From: Dromaius novaehollandiae | Taxonomy: Eukaryota; Chordata; Aves; Casuariiformes; Dromaiidae | Direction of reading: 5' to 3' | DNA length: 64,000 nucleotides | Assembly (NCBI RefSeq): GCF_036370855.1 | Contig: NC_088117.1 | Coordinates: 5,828,001 to 5,892,000, forward strand | Shown: piece after piece, positions 13,015 to 24,640 of the stretch | How the letters are laid out: each line of letters begins with the position of its first letter | How positions within the stretch are numbered: position 1 is the first letter of the stretch | The notes under the pieces: generated by a model | Told to the model about the DNA's origin: nothing | The model's database searches: none | Seen by the model: only the letters and a program-made list of their open reading frames with translations | Position numbers and translations under genes: made by a program

Positions 13015-15589
13015 GCTAAGCCGTAAAAACACTTTGCCCAGGCAGTTTGGTGAGGGGAGCTGTACAGATGGAATAAGGGGGAGTCACAGATTTAAAAACA
13101 TCTTTGGGATCAAGGAATTTGAGCTATTTTTATGTAGTGGCATAATTACAGCCCTTGGGGATCTTGGTTCAGTGGAGGGGTCCTCCATAGAGCAGAGCAG
13201 CTGCAGGGGGAGCTTCGGGGTACCGGGGTGAATGTTTGACACAGATGACAACAGAGTCAGGGCAAGATCCAGAAGAACAGTAGGCAGGATACAAAAGATC
13301 TCCCTTGAGCTAGTTGCTCCCGCAAATATGTGTTGACCCCTGACATCATGGCAGATGCTCCAAAACTAAAGTAACCAGAAAGGGAAAGCTGGAAAGCTGT
13401 GCCTGTATTTTCACAGAGAGTCTTGGTCCTTCCCCTGTTTGCTAGCTGTTAAACGATGCTACTCCTAGCATCGGGAGCGGAGGACCAGGCTCCCAGTCCC
13501 TCACCCTTCCTGTGGGGCAGGGGCCTTGTCTCAAATGGTAGTTTTTGGCCTGGGCTCCAGGTCTTCTCCGCCACCTCATAGGGACCCTGAAAGAGGGAGT
13601 CTCAGCTGCTCTTCCACTTGCCTCATGATGGAGCCAGAGCAGCATGTGGACACGGCACTGTGTGCCGGGGGAGCCTACCTGCCAGGGAAGGGGCGCGAGC
13701 AGCCGTGCAGCTCACTGTAATTTCTCTAATGGCTTTCTTTGGGTTGATAGATATTGAAGAAAGCTTGTTGCTGGGGCAATTTCCATGGAGAGATAATAAG
13801 AGATCATTTTCAAGTGAGCAAAACTTTAATGGCACATTCTGGTAATGAGGCAGCAAGGAGAGTAATGACCGGAGACCTCAGAGTGCGAGCACATCATGAG
13901 AGAGGGGGGAGTAACTCTTAGTTCACTGCTTGAGACAAACATTTGAGGTCTGATCTTTGTCCCCTTGAAGTCAGCCTGGAGTTTTGCTGCTGACTGCAGA
14001 GAGAGCAAGATTTACACTTAAGTGCTGATAATGGGGCTGGGTGGCTCCATACAGAGGTCCTGGTGAATTCATTGAAGAAGCAGGAAGACCCTGGTAGAGC
14101 TCACACACCAAAAGCTCCAGCCTCCTCCTTCTGCACAAGGTAGGCTGGAAACAATAGCCAAGGAAGAGCTGGTTACTCCCACACACAATAGTGTACTTTC
14201 TCTCTGAAACCAGAAGGAAATATTTTTAGCTTGTGTATTTTCAGGGGCTGAATTCCTAGATGAGCAGGAAGGGTGTATAATGGATGGTGAAGCTCCCTTT
14301 TATTTTAAGGTCTGTGTCGTGTGATGGACATCTTCAGAAATCCATAGGACACAGCTCTGGAATTCAGGGAGGGCTGTAGCGCCAGAGGGTTGGTGTGCAG
14401 AGATCAAGGGTTCATGGATGGGGAAAAGGAATGATAAAAGAGAGACTAAGGAAGGCACACATCTCCTTCAGCTTTTATATCCAAGGAGAACTATATTTAT
14501 CGGTCTGGCCAACTCATGCCACTCTGGCATGAGTGTAAATATGTGACATATGTGACCCAGCAGCATAAAAGGCATTGCTGAATTAAGGGAGCAAACTGTG
14601 CCCCTGTTAGACCACCGCAAATAACCACAGAATGCAAAGGACTGTGGAGAATCTATGCGGGGCCAGAGATGACTCATGGAAACCAGATTTTCCCCTCAGT
14701 TTTTCAGAGTCAGGAAGTTCCAGTGAGAGTCTGGCACAAAGCCCCAGACACTTAGGTGTGATCTAGATCAGCCATGGTTCTAATAAGCTGAAAGATCTGG
14801 AATAGGATGGAAAAATCTCCTAAATCCTAAGGTACAGATTTTTTTTCTAGCTAGTTCTAAATCTTGGATAAACCTGGGAAGAATTGCCCCATGATTAAAA
14901 TGCAAAAGTTAGTGTGGTTGTTTGCCTCCACTTAGAGACATGAAGGTGCTTCATATCTCTCCATGCCTTGAATTCATCCCTGTAACCTGGTTTTGGCCTC
15001 TCTCTCAAGGAGGCCCCTCATCAGCCATTTCTTAAGGGCAGGCAAAGCCAGTTGTTGTTTATCTCCCCTCAGAAAAGGGAAGGTGAAGGGTCTGCTTTCC
15101 TCCAGCCTCGTTAACAGTTGTTTCATTAATCACAGCTTTCTCTTCAAAATCAGAGACAATCTGTCCAATTAACATTAAAGCTCTGGCAGTCACTTGTGAC
15201 AGTGGGGAACTTTGCAAGCGGCACTTTGACAACAGTCGCTAATAAGTCTAACATTTTAAAAGCTTCTCACAAACAAAACAGACCGGTTTCACTTTGTTAA
15301 TACCCTGCACTCCCTGTTTTTATGAGCAGTGGAATGAGCCTCCTTTCTGTCCACTTTTATGCTAGATCTCAGCAGAGCCAGGTTCCCAAAATACCTACCT
15401 CACGGACCTCTGTCTTTGTCCATCACATCTTAGCACCCTCCCAGGTTTAACTAGGCAATTCCTTTCTCCTGGAATATACCCCCAACCAGGCTTTAACACT
15501 GGACTACACTTGAAAGAACTGAGTTTCATGGAACTGTAGGTCAGAAAGAACTGGCTCTTTAAAGTGGAGGTCCAATAGAAAAGGTGATT

Positions 15590-16430
15590 AAAAACAACTC
15601 ATAGGGGTCACGCCTAATGAGCAGAAAATAGGAGAAATAGTAGGTTGTGGAGAAAAATTTATCCAGTTAACCACACGCCTCTTAGTCTAACCTTGACTAA
15701 AGATTTCAGAGTGAATTTTGAAGGAAAGACCAATTAAATATCCAGAGATAAAGGGGAAATGAGATAAGATGCAACACAGGTTTACAAAATGTAGATTGTG
15801 TCAGACTACCGTGATAGCTTTGTTTTGATAAGATACCTGATTTTCTAGACAAAGGAAAAGCTGTTGATCTCTTTTATCTAGTCTTCAGTAAGGTATCTAT
15901 CTGATGGTGCCATGTGGGAAATTATTAGTGAAGCTTGAGGAAATGAGGATTAATAAACTGTAAGGTGAGGTGCAACTCTCTGGAGGGAATTTACTTAAAA
16001 GTTTCTCACAGAACAGTTTTGGAACTGATCTTCTTTTCTTCTTGTGGATGATCTTTGCAGTGAAAGCAGGATCATGAGGCTAAAATCCCCCAGTGGCATA
16101 GAACTGGAAAATTTTGGCAATACGGAGGAGAATGAGAATACGAGGCAGAAAGAACTACATGACCTTGAGGATAAGAATAATAGAAATGAGATGAAAGACA
16201 AAAAGTTTGAGATGAAAGTCACAAATCCGAGGACTTGTAATAGCCTCAGCTATAATATGGGTGATGCTCCGCTGGAAATGATCAAGGAGGAGATGTGTGT
16301 GGTCTGAATGACTTCAGACTGACTAAGATATCAGCCACAGAAAGGTAAATGCTGTGCTGGGTGTATCAGGCGGGGTATTTCAGCAAATATAGATAAGTGA
16401 TAGTGTCATTGACTAGAGTTCTGGCTTTGT
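15590..16430 (+). repeat. CR1 LINE reverse-transcriptase fragment, sense
   Basis: A diverged copy of the CR1 ORF2 region. GACAAAGGAAAAGCTGTTGA and TAGTCTTCAGTAAGG correspond to the RT block that reads D-K-G-K-A-V-D and D-F-S-K-A in intact copies, followed by GGTGCCATGTGGGAAATT. Farther on, GGCAATACGGAGGAGAATG, CATGACCTTGAGGATAAGA and GTGTATCAGGCGGGGTATTT match successive downstream CR1 blocks in the right order. Frameshifts and stops show it is dead. The 87-residue open frame at 16044-16307 is part of this fossil, not a gene. A short inverted CR1-like 3' end may lie just before it, near 15530-15585. Confidence 0.85.
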
Positions 16431-19400
16431 AAGGTCAAGATAGATAAGCTTAACCTTGCTTGACTGCAGAGGAAGGCTGGAAGAACAAGAGAGCAGAAGA
16501 GTGAGGAAGGATGGTAAAACAAAGGCTGACATGAGAGAAGCTCCAGAGAGGTAAAAGAGCTGTGTAAACTGATGGGATAAGGCTTCTGAAGCAATGAGAG
16601 CACGTATGTGCTCAGACCAGAATTAGGAGAAAAGGTTTCTTGTCTTCTGGTGGAAGCTGCAGGGAATAAAGAGAATGCTTTCAGATCTGAGCTTTTGATT
16701 TCACACCTGCAATGACAAGGACTGGCCTTGCTAGCTGGGCATGTCCCTAACAATCGTGTGGTCCCAGCTAGGACATTTCTTCATTGAGTCCTTTATAATA
16801 TTCTGGCCAGTTTTCTCATTCCTGATGCTCCTGGGAATCCCTTGAGGCTCCTGACAGAGAACCAGTACATCTATGTGGGAAACTGAAGTTGTGATTGCAG
16901 CACATGTAGGAACATCTCAGCTTTAATGCAGCCAGGAGAGGTAACAATATCAGGCAAAACAGAGTGGCAGAGGAGTTAAGCTGGCATAGGGACCCAAGCT
17001 GTCTGCCCAGGGTCCCAGTGATCTCATTCCTGTCCTGTGCTATCACATTTTTACTGCTCTGGGTTAACATTTCTTGCTACTTTCTTCCTAACTTACATCA
17101 ACATATGAGACAATTGCCTCTTCATTTTGCTGTCTAAAGGTACTGAAGAAGGTTAAACTGGCATATGGAGTCAGGCGAGCTGATACAGTTTTTACAGTAC
17201 AGTCCTGTCGCTCCTGCATTAAAGCCATTTTAACCGGTACTTGCTTTTTTATTTCTGCTTTACATTTGCTTCTTTTACAGGCCTTTTGTGAAACTGGGAC
17301 AAGTGTTTTCTGATGAACTGACTATGGATTTGAGGATGTTGCTGGGAAGACTATTTACTGGGTAGGTATGAACCGCGCTTAGATCTAAAGGAACTGTTAA
17401 TACCTTGTCTGGCACAAGGCTATGACACGTGTCACAGCTTTGATTATGGCTGCCAGCCATGCTGGGAAGTCAATGTGGGATGAAAGACGATTGGGAAACA
17501 GATTCGAACAGTCAAGGTGATATACCTCTGGAAGGGGATGGGAGGGAGAGGGGGAAAGGCTTTGGTAATCCTGCAGGTCAGGACCAGCAATACACACGTA
17601 ATTACATGTAGATGCTGGCATGATGGGAGAAAAGTGTCTAAGGAAAATTTCAAAGAGTTTTCTCCCCTGTTGTGATTATTATGTTAGCAGCTGCCAGGCA
17701 TTGGGGAACCTGCTGGGCCCTGAGGAAGAAAGAAGCAGGAGCTGTGGACTAGGGGCTGCATCTGAATGACAGGAGTGTCCTTCCCTGCCCCGTTCAGAGG
17801 TGTCTCAGCCTAGCAAACAGGTATGTGCCTGCTCAACTACGTGTTACCCATTCCTGCCCCTGCCCTTCTCCTTGCCCAAACAGCTCAGGAGATATCACTA
17901 GAGCATGTGTGTACAGGGAAGACAGCTCTGCTAAGGCCAGAGTCCTCTTTCAGATACATATGTAGAGTGTCAGGCTTAATCTCACCGTTTGTGTTGAGCT
18001 ACCGGATTAGGAAGCCCCCCTCCTCTTCCTGAGGGATCACAGTGCTGACAGGTTGATGGTGAACCTCCAAATGTCAGTACTTGTTCCCTTCAGAAAAGGT
18101 CGATGCCCCAGCACTTCTGGGCAGTGACACTGTGACCTTTTCAAAGCATGGACAGATGGAAATGGCTCTGTGAAGAAAGGCCAGGGCAGGAGGGCAGCAG
18201 ACAGCTATTCCAAAAGTCTGTTTTAGTGGCAGAATGTACAAGTTTCTCAAACACACAAGCATTTATGTCCAGCTCCTCAGCTGCTCTAAATTGGTTTACA
18301 GCCAGTAACTTCAATGGTGCTGTAGTACTCCTACCAGTGTGTTGTCTGCCTCATCTTGCTATCTGTCCTTTTATCTGCAGGGTGCTTCTCTAGTTCCTCC
18401 CCACACTGAATGCACCCGTTTCATTTTCTTGTCATGCTCCAAGGATCTAGTTTTCCTCTCCCTGATGCTTGGAGAGTCATTTACCTTCATGCAGGAGAGG
18501 TAAGAAGTGGTGCCATGTCTGAGGTCTCTACCTGTGCCACCCCATCTCATCTGTCCTGTAGATACCAATCTAGACACAAGGTTGTAAAGCTGAGGGGAAA
18601 GGGTTTAGCTTCCATGTGCTGTCAGGTGCCATGTATTAGACCACTGAAAGGGAATGTGAAGAGAAGAGAGGTCAGTACAGAACTAGCAAGTGACACATAT
18701 TGGTGCTTCTCTCACTAAGATGCTTTGCCAACATATCTCCATGAAATGAAGACAAAAACTAGATGAAATTTGCATTTCAGAGCCTGTATATGCCCTGAAT
18801 CTTTGTCAGGATAAGAATTTCCTCCTCCATGTATCAGTACTATGAAAGGGGGGTTGCAGTTGCATGGCTCAGAAAAGAGAGGAGAATATTTAGTCCAGGG
18901 TCCCATCAGCCCCATTTTCAGTGTGATTTTAGATGTTTTCATTTCAGGACAAAACACAAAAGTCTTTTCTGTCTGAACTCAGTGAAATGCCTGTCTTACC
19001 GCCCGACATCTTCAGAGGTAGACTCATGCTCAAATGGACAGATGAATTGGGGTCCAAACCTGGAGCTATTTCAGAGATGAGAAGAATAGATAAAGCAGAT
19101 CCCACACCCTCAGGAGAACGCAGTTGTGTAAAATTGTCTTACTGGCCAAATGAGATGAAACACGGAGCAGGTTTAATTTGTGTGTTACATTCTTGTTAAT
19201 AACAATATCTAATTACGGCATCTGGCGACAACTTAATGGAGAGAAAAGGAAAAAATCAAGAAGGCTTTATTGAATTTTTCTTCTGACTCCAGCTCTCTGG
19301 ATTTAAATGAATCCATCATCGGGATAGAGCCTTGTTTGTCTGAATCTATCTTCAGCCCAGCAGTTTAAGTTGCAGTCTTATTGTCTAGGACCTATCCCTT

Positions 19401-19954
19401 AAAATTGAAGTCGGCATTCTTATGAAGATGATTGCTTGAAGGGGAAATTAACCTTTACGATGTGATGATGGAAGTTGTTGTTCATTTTAAGAGCCTGTGA
19501 AGATTGTTGGGGGCTGGGAGTGATGAAAACTGGACTAGGATTTGGGGATGCAGATGAGAGGCGGAAATGGAGTTTGCCTTGGACAGGGATCCTCTCATCT
19601 CCTTTTTCATGTCTGATTTTATTGTGGGGTTGTTATTATTAAAAAAAAAAAGGGTTGCGAAAGAGCCTGAAGGCTTATTTGTATGTGTGTACAACATCTC
19701 ATGCAACAGGATCCTTATCCCTGGCTAGGAACTTTATGTGATCCTAAATAAAACATGGCTGAGGCATCAACAGGAGGGTGGTTAGTTTTGTTTGTTACGT
19801 GCTGCACATTCCCTTTTCTCCTCCTGCTGCTGGCTTGCAGAAGAGACAGCCATGCTGTCCACAGCCTTTTGCAGAGGGAAAGGCCCTTTGGCCTTCTCTC
19901 CCTGTTATCTTTTAATGTGAAAAACACCAAGGCTCTGCATATCAATATTGTAAG

Positions 19955-20100
19955 GCCTAGCCCCTCACAGTATGTCTACACTGCAACCCAAAAGTATAAT
20001 GCCAGCTTGTGCAGACAGACCTGAATTAGCTGTAAACTCAGGTAGGGAAGCAATGTTTCTACAACAGTTCAGCCTGGGTAAATCTTTACCCTCGCAAAAA
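19955..20100. repeat. Possible non-autonomous DNA transposon fragment
   Basis: AGTATGTCTACACTGCAA followed by an AGCTTGTGCAGACAGACC and CCTGGGTAAATC arrangement resembles the short 'gtctacact' DNA-transposon relics common in turtle and crocodilian genomes. No terminal inverted repeats or target-site duplication can be fixed, so this is tentative. Confidence 0.35.
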
Positions 20101-20814
20101 GGAGTCCAGCAAGGGCAGGAGTTTAGCACTGATTAAACAGTTCTGTGTAAAATAACACTAAATATTTTTTGTGCTATTCTACGTGTGACTGATCTCCTGT
20201 AACAGGACACGTACAATTAACCAGCAGCTTTGCTATTAATAACTATCCCTGAGTATATGGATAAAATGAATTGGGGTCTCTGTGGATTATTGCCTTTCTC
20301 CATCTGACACCTCTTTAGTTGAATGACGTGGAACAAAAAGGGTATCTTAAGAGTATATAATTGAGTGTGTATTAGGGTTTATGAAGAGATTCCTACAATA
20401 ACTGTCATGTTCTACCTGAAGGAGTAGCTGTTATGTGAACATGCCAAAGTACCACTTTCCTTGCTATGATCTTAGTTCTCACTTGCTCTCTTTGCATTAG
20501 CTTAAAATCTACCTTAGACAATGCCACTGAATGCAGCCTGAGTAATGACTTGAGTGCAAAATAAGGATGGGAATAAAGAATGAGATCAACACTTACTGTC
20601 AGAGGCCTCAAATCGGGCACCAAAGTAAAAGGAGGCCTGCTATTTCAGAGGTAGCTAGCTTCTGTTGCTTTCACCAGCGACAGCTTCTCTGAAAATCAGG
20701 ACACATTGATTTATATCCTGTTGGAAACTAAAGATCTATGTTCCACTCTGCAAGGCATTGTCAAGTCTCTGCTCCAAAGGGGACAGTTAGATCAGGCAGA
20801 CAAAGCACTGGAAA

Positions 20815-20890
20815 GAAAATCGAGGCACTGAGAGGTGAAGTGACTTGCTTTCAATGTCACAGCGGGCTGGTGGCAGAGCCAGCAAGAGGA
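20815..20890 (+). repeat. MIR-like SINE fragment, sense
   Basis: GAGGCACTGAGAGGTGAAGT, GACTTGCTTTCAATGTCACA and GGTGGCAGAGCCAGCAAGAG follow the core of the MIR consensus in order. Diverged but clear. Confidence 0.75.
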
Positions 20891-22539
20891 GCTCTCTATA
20901 TTGGGCTGCACTGTTGGGCATCCTGACATGGACACCCTCCAAGGGTAGGTGCATTGCCTTGGGCAGCATTGCTGTGTGGCTTCATTCAAATCCTCCGGCT
21001 CCCACTGATACCAAACCATCATGCAGCGATGGAAAACTGTGGCCTTGCACGTTGCTTTGAGCCAGATCCTCAGCTGGAGGGTACTGGCAGGGTTGCACTG
21101 TTGTGGGAATGACAATCTGAGGGAACATGTGCTCTGAGAAATGAAAACTACCTAAAGTTCTAAACACAGTTTTGTAGTGGATGCAGCAAGAGGGAAACTG
21201 AACCCTTACATTCCCATTATTGGCCTTCTCTGAGGATGTGCTTGGAGACCTGCAGTTCCAGGACAGCACTGTAGTTCTGCTGCATGTGATACCAGACAAC
21301 AGCAAAATGAGGAATCTGTGAGATTGCTCAGACTTTGACAACAGGAATGCTAGCCTGATGCCCTGCTTTGCATTTGTCTGCTTTTTCCCACTGTCCTGCT
21401 CTCCAGCATTGCTGTGCCCCTGCTCCTGCCTCCCCAGAGCACTCCCTCTCTCCAGAGCCCAGCAAAGTATCTTCCCAGGAGGGGAGGGAGAGGAAGGCTG
21501 GTGCTCCAGCTCCTGCTCAGCAGTGTAGCAGAGCAGTGCAGCATGGCCACACATGGGGGGCCAGAGCAGCTGCATGCTGGGAGGGGAGGGGAACTCATGC
21601 TGGGGAGGAGAAAGATGAGGTTTGTGCCTCCTCCAGTGCTATTTCTTACTCTGGTGCAGCTGGTAAGCACAGCAATAGTGATGGAGAAGAGACACCATAT
21701 TCTCATTTCTGTTTAGAAAGCCCCAAGCTCCATCTGACTAAGGGTCCAAAAAGTTTAATAAGGTCAGGATGCCTGGAGGTATCAGGATATTGATTCCTGT
21801 GCCTGCATTGTGGAAGATCCCAGAGACATCGCCTTGTTCTCTACACGGCCAGTCCCAGACTTGCTGCGCCAGTGCCCCTTGCCAATGGGGCAACTGTGTC
21901 TGGCTGCTTTGTTCATTCCCTGGATGTCCAATGCCATCCTGACTGCAGGAGGAGGCCCAGCATGCCAGGAGTCTGCACCGCCGGGGATGGGGGATCCGAG
22001 GGGTCAAAGATCAGATACACAAATAAAAGACAGGAGATTTTTCTAGGGATCCTGAAGGGATTAGCCAGAACTGCTAAAGTTACTGACTGCGAGCCATCCT
22101 GAAAGACAGGATCGGTCCTGTGCCAGTGGGAGAGGAGGAAGATTTGCTTTCACACTCTTCAAGGACACGTTGTATATCACCGGTTCCTCTGACCTTCTCC
22201 AACTGAAATGTTTGCTGCTCTGTTACATGTTAATAAAATGTTGGCTTTGATGAGTTAATGCCCTCTTGGGATTTGGGGGTGCTGGGGTGCTCTCATTAAA
22301 GAAGATGCAGAGCTTACCAGGAACTGGGTTTCTGCTCTGCAGCCTGGGAGCAAGGCTGATTAATACAAGCACAAACCCTTCCTCTGGCTAGGAGGTGGTT
22401 GGTACAAGGCTGGCCCAGGGCATGGTGGAGTAACAGAGAGACTATTTGCACCTGCCTGTGGACATACACCCCGAGATGGTTTGTGAAAGGATGCTCTGCC
22501 TCCACAGCTGCAGCCAGCCACCATGTCCTTTCAACTCCA

Positions 22540-22695
22540 ATGGCTCAGGGGGAATCTCTCTTTGTATCCCAAACCCTCCTTCCTTGTCACCAGCCCAGCC
22601 CTTTTTCCATTGCTGCCCTGGATCTTTCCATCCTATTTTCCTTCTCTCACCTCCCTTTCTATCCCCTCTCCCCCACCACCTTTCAGGCTGGCTCA
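22540..22695. repeat. Pyrimidine-rich low-complexity tract
   Basis: A C/T-rich stretch leading into the CT/CA microsatellite. Several long overlapping open frames here exist only because stop codons are rare in such sequence. Confidence 0.6.
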
Positions 22696-22741
<46 letters not shown>

Positions 22742-22746
22742 ACTCA
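22696..22746. repeat. (CT)n-(CA)n compound microsatellite
   Basis: A run of CT units passes directly into a long CA run, then imperfect CACTCA units. Likely polymorphic in length. Confidence 0.95.
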
Positions 22747-23394
22747 AGCATTCCAGAGCCACAGACCTGCCAGCAGATCCTGACTGCTGTGGGGCTGTGG
22801 GATGCCCTGTCACCTTCTGCTCCTCCACATCTCTCCTACCCTATTCCCCACTGATCTATTGCAGGGGACAGGTAACCTCAGCCAGAAAGATGGATGCTAC
22901 AATTACATTCCCCTTTCCAGCAGCTCTTTCCCCTTGCTTCTTCCTGATGGAAATTGTGGGCAAGAAAAATCTATTATTACTCTCCAAATCATATCAAATA
23001 TTTATCAGGGTAATTCTCTAGTTATCACCACCGATTGCAAGCCTTAGTCACGTAGTAAATCTTGTTAGTGTCATCCCTGGGAATGTGTCTCGTCTGTCTC
23101 CTCAGCTGAGTGCTGCATAAACCAGGCTGCCCCAGGGGAATGTAGCTTATGGGAAAGTGAGTGGCAAAGGAGGAGACGGAGGCAACCAAAGATGGTGTCA
23201 GGCTTCCCAAATCTCTTTTCTCCCAGGATGCAATACTAGGTCAGTTCAAGATGCAGCTAAGGGGAGGTCAGGCTTGTGGCATGTGGGAAGGGGAGCTCTG
23301 TTAGGCCACATCAGCTGATGCCTCCCTGACGTGCTAGATGCTGTACACGTAATAAGCTAGTTCCTAACCAGAAACTGCCCGAAATAGGCAAGGG

Positions 23395-23510
23395 TAAAAA
23401 AGAGGAAAGGTGTATTAACCTCCACAGCAGAGAGATGAAGTGAGTTACTCAGGGCCACACAGGGAGTCTGTGGCAGAGTCCAGAACTGAGATTAACGTCT
23501 GTGAGCCTGA
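23395..23510 (+). repeat. MIR-like SINE fragment, sense
   Basis: TATTAACCTCCACAGCAGAG, GATGAAGTGAGTTACTCAGG, GCCACACAGGGAGTCTGTGG and CAGAGTCCAGAACTGAGAT reproduce the MIR core ('cttgcccaaggtcacacagc... gtggcagag') in order. Confidence 0.75.
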
Positions 23511-24284
23511 GGCTAGCAGGTCAGTTACATGATTATTGCTCTTGGAGGACTGTGGCTGGTTTGAAACTGTGCTGTTCCCGGAGGTGCTGTAAGTCGGGGC
23601 AACCTTGACATCTCTGGTAGCCATGCCAAGGACTCTCCTCTTCCACCCGCTGCATAAAGGACTGGCAAATACAGCCACTCTAGCTGTTTTTTTTTTCTTG
23701 GTTGTTTTTGTTGGCACCAAAATGTTTCCAGATTGTACCTATTCTTAAACTCTCTATTGGGTCAGATCTGGACAGCTTGGAGACTTCAGCTCTTTCCTCC
23801 TTCTACCCCTGTGCACATAACTTATAGCTGCAAAGGGAAGAAATGAGCAGCAAATTTCCTCTGCCAGAACCAATCAATCTGGCACCTGTCATCAGCATCA
23901 CAGCAGCTATAAAATATTTAATTTCTTAATGATGAATTGGCAGATTGTTTAAAAAAGACAACAAGGAAACAAAGAAAAGGAAACAGACACTCACAATCTG
24001 CAGTCACACTCTTTGCCAGGCTGAGGCTGTGGAGCCAATAGAAGAAATGTGTTTTTCCATCCAAGCTACCTGACAGTGTTGTCTATTAAAACCCTGCTTG
24101 TTGTTTTGTTTTTTTTCCAGTTCAGACAGTCATTGCACCCTTGACTTGCCATCCCGGGGCCCCTCCAGAGATTCCTGATGAGATTCAGCCTTCAGAGGAG
24201 TCTCTCTTCTGAAAGTAGAGAAACTTCTCGGTGGCACAGATCTTTCCTCCCTCAGGTGCTGATATGCCAATATAAACAAGGAAA

Positions 24285-24640
24285 TAAGAATGACCGGACT
24301 GGGTCAGAGCAAAAGTCCATCTAGCCAAGTATCCTGTCTCTGGCAGTGACCAATGGTCATGCTTTAGGGAATGCATATGAATAGGTCAGTCATACAGTTC
24401 TGTTGTAGCCTCCAGCAATCTGCAGTGCAGGGAGATCTTTGTGGTTGCTAGCTCCTACTGGAATTTTCTTCCATGAACTTGCCTAGTCACTTTTTAAACT
24501 CCTGCAAACTTTGAGCATCCAAAAAATCTTGCCGCAAATAGTCCCAGCGTTCTACTACACACTGTGTGAAGCTGTAAATCTTATTTTGTTTTCAGCATAT
24601 CACCTGCTAATTTAACTTGATGTCCGCAGTTCTTGCATTA
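24285..24640 (-). repeat. CR1-family LINE fragment, antisense
   Basis: The block GGACTGGGTCAGAGC... GTCCATCTAGCCAAGTATCC... CTGGCAGTGACCAATGG, then a CCATGAACTTGCCTAGTCAC... TTTTTAAACTCC block, then CACACTGTGTGAAGC..., reproduces in order a repeat extremely common in turtle and crocodilian genomes that is contiguous with antisense CR1 sequence. It is the best preserved antisense LINE copy in this window. It is non-coding. Confidence 0.8.

Noticed and set aside
16044-16307. 87-residue acidic/basic open frame
   Set aside because: It lies inside the CR1 fossil and is a chance frame through that element.
22446-23021. Long overlapping frames on both strands around the CA repeat
   Set aside because: They are caused by C/T-rich and CA-repeat sequence with few stops; they contain runs of HT repeats.
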